Assembly (NCBI GenBank): GCA_905234125.1
Contig: CAJOGQ010000022.1
Span: 1 to 36,937, forward strand
DNA length: 36,937 bases
Direction of reading: 5' to 3'
DNA from: an uncultured Bacteroidaceae bacterium
Lineage (GTDB): Bacteria; Bacteroidota; Bacteroidia; Bacteroidales; Bacteroidaceae
Shown: positions 30,858 to 36,937 of the stretch, piece after piece
Numbering within the stretch: position 1 is the stretch's first letter
Layout: each line of letters opens with the position of its first letter
Translations under genes and position numbers: made by a program
The notes under the pieces: model-generated
Told to the model about the DNA's origin: nothing
What the model saw: only the letters and a program-made list of their open reading frames with translations
Databases searched by the model: none

Positions 30858-32918
30858 TTGGATAAAAAGTATTTACTTCCACTTCTTTTCCTATTCCTCT
30901 TCGTTTACCGGAGTTCGGCACAGCGCATCGTGACAGAGTTGGAGACCAACACCGACCTGTCGATGGATTCGCGTCCAGACTCTGCATCAACCAAGACCAA
31001 GAAGGTGGTGCCGAACGATGTGCGTGCCTGGACGGTGGATGAGAAATACGGCAACATGACCGAAACCCATGTGGACACCCTCCACCATCTGTTCATGAAC
31101 ACTGACCTGCCCGAAGGCATCGAGGGACACTACAACTCATTGGGCAATGTGGGTTCTCCACGCATGTCGCGCATCTTCATGGAGCGTCCCATCATTCCCG
31201 ACTTCATGTTCGTCATGCCCTTCGACATGTTCTATGTCGATACGGAGCATTTCCGATTCTACAACACGAAGTCCCCATTCATGAACATCGCCTACAACTG
31301 GAACGGTTCCAAAAACACTGGTTCCGACCATGTGAAGGCGACCTTCACCAACAATGTGGGAAAGAAGTTCAACTTCGGTGCCATCTTCGACTACATCTAT
31401 GGACGTGGATATTACGATTCCATGTCCACCTCCTTCATGAATGCCTCGGCATGGGCATCCTACATCGACGACAAATACAACTTCCACTTCTACTACCAGC
31501 ACAACTTCATGAAGAATGCCGAGAACGGAGGCATCACCGACGAGAGCTACATCACCAACCCGGAAGGAATGGCCCGACAGTTCACGTCCAACGACATACC
31601 CACCTACCTGACCAACACGTGGAACCGTCAAGAGCACGACCTCGTCTTCTTCAACCATCACTACAACATCGGCTTCTATCAGGACGAGGACATCGATTCC
31701 GTCACCACGAAAGAGGTGTTCGTGCCCGTCAGCAAGATTTTCCACACGTTCAAGTTGCAAAACATGATGCGCAACAACCGCGCCTACAAAGAGACAGAGA
31801 ACTACCACTCCTACACCTATCTGCCAGGCGACTCCACCCAAGACCGCACCAAATACCTCTACGTGAAGAACCTGTTGGGCATTTCTCTCTGCGAAGGTTT
31901 CAACAAATGGGCCGTGTTTGGTCTGAACATGTATGCCGGCTACGAATACAGCAGGTTCATGCTCCCCGACTCCACCCAATATGGAGGCTACTACACCAAC
32001 ACGACAGGACAGATTGGCAAGCAATACTTCAAGGAGAACAACATCTTGGTGGGTGGGCAGATCATCCGCACCCAAGGCACAGCCGTACACTACAACCTCG
32101 ATGCCGAATTTGTGGTGGCAGGTGAGAAGATCGGCCAATTCGATGTCAAAGGCCGTGCAGAAGTCAACATCCCCGTGTTGGGCGACACAGCACAAGTGGC
32201 CTTGAACGCCTACGTCAAGAACCTGCACCCCAGCTTCTATTTCCGACACTATCACGGTAAGCATGCTTGGTGGGACAAAGATTTCGACAAGGAATTTCGC
32301 CAGCGCGTCGAAGGTGTGATTGACATTCCCCACACCAAGACCACCCTCACCGTTGGCGTGGAAAACATCAAGAACTTCTGCTACTTCCAGAACACAGGCA
32401 TCGCGATGAACACCGACTCCGACGATCCCGTCATCAGCAACAACGTCTCCCCCATGCAATGTAGTGACAACATCCAGATTATCAGCGCCAATCTGCGTCA
32501 GAACTTCGCATTAGGAATTCTCCATTGGGACAACGACGTGACCTATCAGACGTGCAGCCACACCGATGTGTTGCCCCTGCCCAAAGTGTCGCTCTACACC
32601 AACCTCTATCTGCGCTTCAAGATAGCCAAAGTGCTGAAGACCGAGTTTGGTGCCGACATGAAATACTTCACCGAATACGAAGCCCCCGACTATTCCCCCG
32701 TGGTGGGCATGTTCATGAACCAGAACCAACTGAAAAAGACGAAGATAGGCAACTATCCTCTCATCTCCGTCTATGCCAATTTCGACTTGAAACGTACACG
32801 CTTCTACATCATGTACCACCACGCCAACCAGTCAGACGGTCGCTACTTCTGGGCACCCGGCTACCCCATGAACCCCTCCAGCATCCGCTTCGGCCTCAGC
32901 TGGAACTTCTACGATTGA
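30858..32918 (+). CDS. Putative porin (Bacteroidota type)
   Basis: A 686-residue probable outer-membrane beta-barrel. Start is TTG 30858, which gives a signal peptide (LLPLLFLFLFVYRSSAQ); no in-frame ATG gives a better one. Many aromatic-rich strand repeats follow (FRFYNTKSPFMNIAYNW, FNFGAIFDYIYGRGYYDS), plus acidic linkers, and the last strand ends with SIRFGLSWNFYD, an aromatic C-terminus typical of barrels. The pattern matches the family labelled putative porin in this phylum. Substrate is unknown. It closely precedes the hydrolase gene (12 bases). Confidence 0.8.
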   Translation: MDKKYLLPLLFLFLFVYRSSAQRIVTELETNTDLSMDSRPDSASTKTKKVVPNDVRAWTVDEKYGNMTETHVDTLHHLFMNTDLPEGIEGHYNSLGNVGSPRMSRIFMERPIIPDFMFVMPFDMFYVDTEHFRFYNTKSPFMNIAYNWNGSKNTGSDHVKATFTNNVGKKFNFGAIFDYIYGRGYYDSMSTSFMNASAWASYIDDKYNFHFYYQHNFMKNAENGGITDESYITNPEGMARQFTSNDIPTYLTNTWNRQEHDLVFFNHHYNIGFYQDEDIDSVTTKEVFVPVSKIFHTFKLQNMMRNNRAYKETENYHSYTYLPGDSTQDRTKYLYVKNLLGISLCEGFNKWAVFGLNMYAGYEYSRFMLPDSTQYGGYYTNTTGQIGKQYFKENNILVGGQIIRTQGTAVHYNLDAEFVVAGEKIGQFDVKGRAEVNIPVLGDTAQVALNAYVKNLHPSFYFRHYHGKHAWWDKDFDKEFRQRVEGVIDIPHTKTTLTVGVENIKNFCYFQNTGIAMNTDSDDPVISNNVSPMQCSDNIQIISANLRQNFALGILHWDNDVTYQTCSHTDVLPLPKVSLYTNLYLRFKIAKVLKTEFGADMKYFTEYEAPDYSPVVGMFMNQNQLKKTKIGNYPLISVYANFDLKRTRFYIMYHHANQSDGRYFWAPGYPMNPSSIRFGLSWNFYD

Positions 32919-32930
32919 CGCACAATTATT

Positions 32931-33812
32931 ATGAAAAGATTCACCCTACTCTGCATGCTCTGTCTGCCAATGATCACAATGGCACAGCAACAATACGTCC
33001 TCCCCACCGCTGAACCGTCGGCAGAAGAAAAGGACAAGGCCTTGATTGAGGTCTATCTGCCGAAAAAGGAAACGGCCACAGGGTGTGCCGTCGTGCTCTG
33101 TCCTGGTGGAGCCATGAGGTGGCTGTCGTGGGAGAGCGACGTGGTGAAGATGGCCTCGTTCCTGAACGAGCATGGCATTGCCGCCATCGGACTGCGCTAC
33201 CATCTGAACAAGGCTCCGATGCCACAGGGCATGCAGATGCCACCAATGGTGGATGTGACACATCCGGAAGCATTTCCTCAAGCTGACGCCAATCCGATGC
33301 ACACAACTGATGGCGATTCCATCATTCGTCTCGCTGCGCTGGATGCCAAGGCAGCCATCCGCATGGTGAGGGAAAAAGCCGACGAGTGGAACATCAGCAA
33401 GGAGAAGATAGGTTTCCTGGGCTTCTCAGCCGGTGGCGGTGTAGCCATCGCCGCCACGATGTCAGCCGACAGCATGGAGCATCCCAACTTCCTCTGCACC
33501 AACTTCGGTCCCTCGCTGATGCCTGTCACCGTCCCCAAAGATGCACCTCCCCTGCTCATCATGACCCGTGCCGACCATCCTAATGTGGCCGCAGGTCTTG
33601 TCGCCCTGTTCATGGAATGGAAGAAAGCCGGAGCCAATGCCGAACTGCACATGTATGGTGACGGAAAAGGTCCCTACGAACTGATGTCCCAGACTGGCGA
33701 GACAACAACCGAGACATGGAGCATCCAGCTGATTCAATGGCTGAGAGCTAAGGGATTCATCAGATCCAACGCAATACGCTTCTCTTCTTCACTTAGAGTT
33801 CCAATCATGTGA
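32931..33812 (+). CDS. Alpha/beta hydrolase, catalytic His apparently missing; altered C-terminus
   Basis: A 293-residue exported esterase-like protein: signal peptide MKRFTLLCMLCLPMITMAQ, oxyanion region CPGGAMRWLS (57-66), nucleophile GFSAGG (Ser166), acid candidate Asp215 in TRADHP. Related enzymes have a GHGFG-type motif for the catalytic His near residue 245; here it reads MYGDGKGPYEL (241-251), so no histidine is available. The normal end is near WLRAKGF (residues about 270-276, coding up to about 33760); the last 17 residues (starting RSNAIRFSS) are unlike homologues and overlap a reverse-strand remnant. Degenerate or repurposed enzyme. Confidence 0.75.
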   Translation: MKRFTLLCMLCLPMITMAQQQYVLPTAEPSAEEKDKALIEVYLPKKETATGCAVVLCPGGAMRWLSWESDVVKMASFLNEHGIAAIGLRYHLNKAPMPQGMQMPPMVDVTHPEAFPQADANPMHTTDGDSIIRLAALDAKAAIRMVREKADEWNISKEKIGFLGFSAGGGVAIAATMSADSMEHPNFLCTNFGPSLMPVTVPKDAPPLLIMTRADHPNVAAGLVALFMEWKKAGANAELHMYGDGKGPYELMSQTGETTTETWSIQLIQWLRAKGFIRSNAIRFSSSLRVPIM

Positions 33813-34410
33813 TTAACCTTTTCTGCTAAATCACTTGTATTTGGATCACGAGTCATATTGGCGAGCAATGCCTTACCATTGTCTGTAAGATAATATCTTT
33901 GTTTGGGGCTTGTCGGCTTATCTGGCATGACCATACCAACAAATTGCTCTTCTATCAGAGGACCTACATATTTAGCTTTGAACTTCGTTGTGTTAGACCA
34001 TCGATACAATTCTTTAAGTTCGACCATGGATTTTGGTTCCTGAAGGGCTATGAATAATTTTTCAACTTCATCCCAGCTTAGTCCCAGCTTAGTCCCAGCT
34101 TGATCCCAACTTAGTCCCAGCTTAATCCCATGTTGTTCACTCTGTTGATTTGATGGCTCATACTCCATTGAGTATATGATTGTCATAAACTGAGTGGCTG
34201 TAGATTTGAATACAGGTTTGCGATCCTCTTTGTATGTCTTTAAATTCTTGGTTTCATTGCAAATTTTCTTCAATCCACTACCCCGCTTCTCCATATAGTC
34301 CAATTGTGCCATAACATCAGCAAGAATAGGATTTCTTCTCTCTGAGGAAATGTCATCAAGTTGCAAGTCTTGCACATTTTGACCGCTATACATACCTCCT
34401 GGGGTAGTTC
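33734..34410 (-). pseudogene. Truncated AlbA/ATP-binding (RecG-like) transcriptional regulator
   Basis: On the minus strand the readable homology begins at about 34408 with TPGGMYSGQNVQDL, then ERRNPILADVMAQLDYMEKR and GSGLKKI, the C-terminal half of AlbA_2/HATPase-type transcriptional regulators. The ~250-300 residues of AlbA and most of the ATPase domain that normally precede it are absent; bases 34410-34522 are open in frame but do not resemble the family. A C-terminal winged-helix part (KSMVELKELYRW and QRYYLTDNGK) remains, with a tandem repeat inside. Its 3' end overlaps the hydrolase tail by 79 bases. Likely an inactive remnant of an insertion. Confidence 0.65.
34071..34130 (-). repeat. 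11-base tandem repeat inside the regulator remnant
   Basis: TCCCA recurs exactly every 11 bases at 34071, 34082, 34093, 34104, 34115 and 34126 (unit TCCCAGCTTAG on the plus strand). Since 11 is not divisible by 3, three units give 11 residues (KLGLSWDQAGT, then KLGLSWD). Copy-number change would shift the frame. Confidence 0.9.
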
Positions 34411-34464
34411 TTGAATGAATAGTTTGCCAAAGAAAAATAGTGGAAGCTTTGAGGGAAGAATATA

Positions 34465-34503
34465 GTGTCCATTTTCGGACACTCACTGTCCAGAAATGGA
34501 CAC
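34465..34503. promoter_or_regulatory. Two tandem palindromic activator sites upstream of the efflux operon
   Basis: TGTCC-N6-GGACA occurs at 34466-34481 and 34487-34502; centres are 21 bases apart, two DNA turns. The sites lie 44-80 bases upstream of the sigma-54-like promoter, the normal position for an NtrC-family activator. Confidence 0.75.
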
Positions 34504-34545
34504 CTTTTATGGTTGTCATCACTGAAAATCAACACATTGCAGAGC

Positions 34546-34561
34546 TGGCACGCTTTTTGTT
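34546..34561 (+). promoter_or_regulatory. Sigma-54-like promoter of the efflux operon
   Basis: TGGCAC at 34546-34551, five bases, then TTGTT at 34557-34561; the consensus is TGGCAC-N5-TTGCW, so only the base after TTG differs. The transcript would start near 34571, before the ATG at 34589. Confidence 0.65.
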
Positions 34562-34588
34562 GTAATAGGAAGGCAAATTTTAATCAAA

Positions 34589-36073
34589 ATGGAAATGATG
34601 AAGAGAAAATGGATTTGGATCGTGATGTGCCTCTTTCCGATGGTGGGACATGCTGAGGTAGATACACTCCGACTGACGTTGGAAGATTGCATCGTGATGG
34701 CACGTCGGCAGAGTGTGGATGCGGCTGTCGCATTGGGCGAGTTGAAGTCTGCCTATTGGGAGTGGCGAAGCTACAAGGCGGATTTGTTGCCAGAGGTGTC
34801 GTTGTCAGCCAATGTGCCGACGTACAACAAGCGGTACAGCACCTATCAGCGAGAGGATGGTACACATTCGTATGTACGAAACGACTTTATGGAAGTGGAT
34901 GGGTCGCTTTATGTGAGTCAGAAGATTTGGCCGACGGGTGGTACGTTGTCGGTAGAGTCATCGTTGGATTGGTTGCGGCAGATGAGTGGTGATACGAGTG
35001 GAGACAAGAACCAATTCATGAGCATGCCCATTGCGTTGACGTTGAGTCAACCCCTCTTTGGTGTGAACAGCGTGAAGTGGAACCGGCGCATCGAACCCCT
35101 TCGCTATCGGGAGGCAAAGGCATCGTTCCTTGCAGAGACGGAGCAGGTGGCGATGCGTGCCATCAGCCTGTTCTTCAACCTCCTGTTGGCGAATGAGAAT
35201 GTATATATCGCTGAGCAGAACCTACAGAATGCAGAGAAACTGTATGAGGTGGCGAAGGCGAAACGTGAGATGGGCACTATCAGCCAGAACGATGTTTTGC
35301 AGATGCGGCTCAACATGCTGAATGCCCAGTCGTCACTGACCTCTACAGAGAGTAGTCGCAAGGCAAGAATGTTTGAACTGAAAGCCTTTCTTGATGTGGA
35401 GGAAGACATCCTGCCTATTGTACCCGAAAAGATACCCAAAGTGACGTTGGTCTATCAAGATGTGCTCAACCACGCTCTGGAAAACAACGCCTTTGCCACG
35501 ACGATGCGTCGCCGCCAACTCGAAGCCGACTATTCAGTGGCCTACGCGAAGGGCAATCAGCGGAGTGTCACCCTCTATGCACAGGTGGGTTATACAGGCA
35601 CAGCCTCACGAATGAATGAAGCTTATCGTGACTTGCTGAGCAAGGAAGTGGTGCAGGTGGGTGTGTCCTTGCCCTTGCTCGATTGGGGCAAACGTCGAGG
35701 ACAGGTGAAAGTGGCAGAGAGCAACCGTGAGATTGTGCGCAACCAAGTGCGGCAGCAGTCACAGGAGTTTAACCAGAACCTCTTTGTGCTGACCGAGCAG
35801 TTCAACCACCAGCGCCAGCAGCTCCGCATTGCTGAGGAAGCCGACACCATCGCCCAACGGCGCTACCACACCAATGTGGAGACCTTCAAGATAGGCAGCA
35901 TCTCCACCCTCGAACTCTCCGATGCACAGACAGCCAAAGACGAGGCACGCCAGAATCGGCTTGCCCAGCTCTTCAACTATTGGTACTATTATTATCAGTT
36001 GCGTTCCATCACCCTATGGGACTTCGAACGGAACCAAAACATCAACGTGGACTTTGACAAAATTGTAAGATGA
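34589..36073 (+). CDS. TolC-family outer-membrane efflux protein
   Basis: A 494-residue TolC/OEP protein that should form the outer-membrane exit duct of a tripartite efflux pump. Signal peptide (WIWIVMCLFPMVGHA, about 8-22), then two helical repeats: LEDCIVMARRQSVDAAVALG and NAEKLYEVAKAKREMGTISQNDVLQMRLNML in the first half, and VGVSLPLLDWGKRRGQVKVAE with YHTNVETFKIGSISTLELSDAQ in the second. The stop overlaps the next gene's ATG (ATGA), so the adaptor is coupled. Family members in this operon type usually export small molecules or antibiotics; substrate unknown. Controlled by the sigma-54-like promoter. Confidence 0.9.
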   Translation: MEMMKRKWIWIVMCLFPMVGHAEVDTLRLTLEDCIVMARRQSVDAAVALGELKSAYWEWRSYKADLLPEVSLSANVPTYNKRYSTYQREDGTHSYVRNDFMEVDGSLYVSQKIWPTGGTLSVESSLDWLRQMSGDTSGDKNQFMSMPIALTLSQPLFGVNSVKWNRRIEPLRYREAKASFLAETEQVAMRAISLFFNLLLANENVYIAEQNLQNAEKLYEVAKAKREMGTISQNDVLQMRLNMLNAQSSLTSTESSRKARMFELKAFLDVEEDILPIVPEKIPKVTLVYQDVLNHALENNAFATTMRRRQLEADYSVAYAKGNQRSVTLYAQVGYTGTASRMNEAYRDLLSKEVVQVGVSLPLLDWGKRRGQVKVAESNREIVRNQVRQQSQEFNQNLFVLTEQFNHQRQQLRIAEEADTIAQRRYHTNVETFKIGSISTLELSDAQTAKDEARQNRLAQLFNYWYYYYQLRSITLWDFERNQNINVDFDKIVR

Positions 36074-36937
36074 AAACAGACAATCAGACGATGGACAGAG
36101 CCATTCCTGTCAGTGTGCAACGCAAAAGAAGAATGGTGAGAATAGGTAAGTATGCCCTCATCGTGGCAGTAGTCTTGGGTGTGGCGATATGGCTGGGCGT
36201 ACTGATGATGGCCTCAGTCGATAAGAAGAGCCTGATCACTTCGCAGGTGGACAGGGGCACGATTGATGTGAGTGTGACTGCTACAGGCAAGGTTGTTCCT
36301 GCCTTCGAGGAAGTCATCATCTCCCCCATCAGCGCACAAATCCTTGAAGTCTATGCTCATAGTGGCGATACCGTCGATGTGGGTACACCGCTCTTGCGGC
36401 TCGACCTCCAGTCAGCACAGACCGACTATTCCAAAGCCCTCGACGAACGGGAGATCCGTCATCAGCAACAGGTGCAACTTTCCACCAGCATCGCCACCCA
36501 ACTGAGTGACCGACGTATGCAGATAGAAGTGGAGGAGATGAAGCTGGGACAATTGGAGGCACAGCTCCGCAATGAGCAATACCTCGACAGTCTTGGTTCA
36601 GGCACCAAAGACCGTGTGCGCCAAGCTGAAACCACCCTACGCACGGCACAATTACAGCTTCAGCAACTCAAACAGCAGTATGAGAACGAAGTGCGTGTGC
36701 GCCAAGCCGACCTGCGAATGCAGCAACTCCAGAACGGTATCTTCGAGAAGGGACTCTCTGAGACCCGCCGTACCCTCGATGGCGCCAATATCCGTTCGCC
36801 ACGCAAGGCAACCCTCACCTACATCTGTTCTGAAATTGGCAGCATCGTCGGGGCAGGCTCCAAAGTGGCTGTGATCAGCGACCTCTCTCACTTCAAGGTG
36901 GATTGTGACATTGCCGACTCCTACTCCGACCGTGTGG
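36070..36937 (+). CDS. HlyD-family periplasmic adaptor (partial, runs off the end)
   Basis: The first 289 codons of a membrane-fusion adaptor. A short basic cytoplasmic part (QRKRRMVR) precedes a membrane anchor (YALIVAVVLGVAIWLGVLM, about 28-46). Then comes a beta-barrel/lipoyl-like lead (TATGKVVPAFEEVIISPISA and GDTVDVGTPLLRLD) and a long coiled-coil hairpin rich in Gln, Glu and Leu (about 115-235). The returning lipoyl strand is visible as IRSPRKATLTYI, and the barrel begins again with VGAGSKVAVISDLS. The 3' end lies outside the window; ABC transporter genes are expected next by family precedent. Confidence 0.9.
   Translation, partial: MKTDNQTMDRAIPVSVQRKRRMVRIGKYALIVAVVLGVAIWLGVLMMASVDKKSLITSQVDRGTIDVSVTATGKVVPAFEEVIISPISAQILEVYAHSGDTVDVGTPLLRLDLQSAQTDYSKALDEREIRHQQQVQLSTSIATQLSDRRMQIEVEEMKLGQLEAQLRNEQYLDSLGSGTKDRVRQAETTLRTAQLQLQQLKQQYENEVRVRQADLRMQQLQNGIFEKGLSETRRTLDGANIRSPRKATLTYICSEIGSIVGAGSKVAVISDLSHFKVDCDIADSYSDRV

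Noticed and set aside
31137..32459. A 440-residue minus-strand open frame
   Set aside because: Shadow of the putative porin; the plus strand has signal peptide, strand repeats and an aromatic C-terminus.
34411..34522. N-terminal extension of the reverse-strand regulator up to 34522
   Set aside because: The frame is open but does not resemble the family, and it overlaps the palindromic activator sites of the efflux operon.

Overview
The window looks like a chromosome segment of a Bacteroidales bacterium, most likely Prevotella or a close relative. The signs are: several start-proximal promoters of the Bacteroidota primary-sigma type (TTG or TTTG, about 19-20 bases, then TAnnTTTG), few Shine-Dalgarno sites, an nqrABCDEF sodium pump operon, a Bacteroidota-type putative porin, DUF4468 and PpiD-like proteins, and a T9SS-CTD-like small protein. 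No RNA genes, CRISPR array or integrase were seen.

Region 1 (1-14939) is accessory DNA. Two short coding remnants at 1-202 are followed by a Sau3AI/MutH-type restriction endonuclease and a C5-cytosine methyltransferase that overlap by 4 bases. Next, 3491-9224 holds a compact cassette: an unknown protein, a small putative OB-fold-like protein, a 35-residue smalltalk peptide overlapping a P5/lysozyme-like gene, two small unknown genes, a large primase-helicase-like protein (BT4734/VirE-N plus DUF3987), a DUF5675 protein and another unknown gene. Several cassette junctions carry 7-9 base tandem repeats. A 1866-residue protein follows, with a transglutaminase-like region, DUF4011, an SF1 helicase, a Vsr/PDDEXK-like nuclease region and DUF3320; it resembles large single-gene defence helicases.

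Region 2 (14940-27546) is core genome: grpE-dnaJ, the convergent dnaB, a 510-base divergent gap with three DnaA-box-like sequences, the complete nqrA-F operon and a PpiD-like periplasmic foldase, separated by clear hairpin terminators.

Region 3 (27547-33812) is mostly envelope functions: a tiny secreted protein that is little more than a T9SS-type sorting domain, an ECF sigma factor with a putative anti-sigma membrane protein and a Spy/CpxP-like periplasmic protein, a DUF4468 protein, a two-helix membrane protein, a putative porin, and an alpha/beta hydrolase that seems to lack its catalytic histidine.

Region 4 (33734-36937) starts with a reverse-strand remnant of an AlbA/ATP-binding regulator containing an 11-base tandem repeat. 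A TolC-HlyD efflux operon follows, preceded by two 16-base palindromes 21 bases apart and a sigma-54-like -24/-12 promoter; it runs off the right edge.

All family assignments come from reading the sequence and recalled family features. No search or structure prediction was run.
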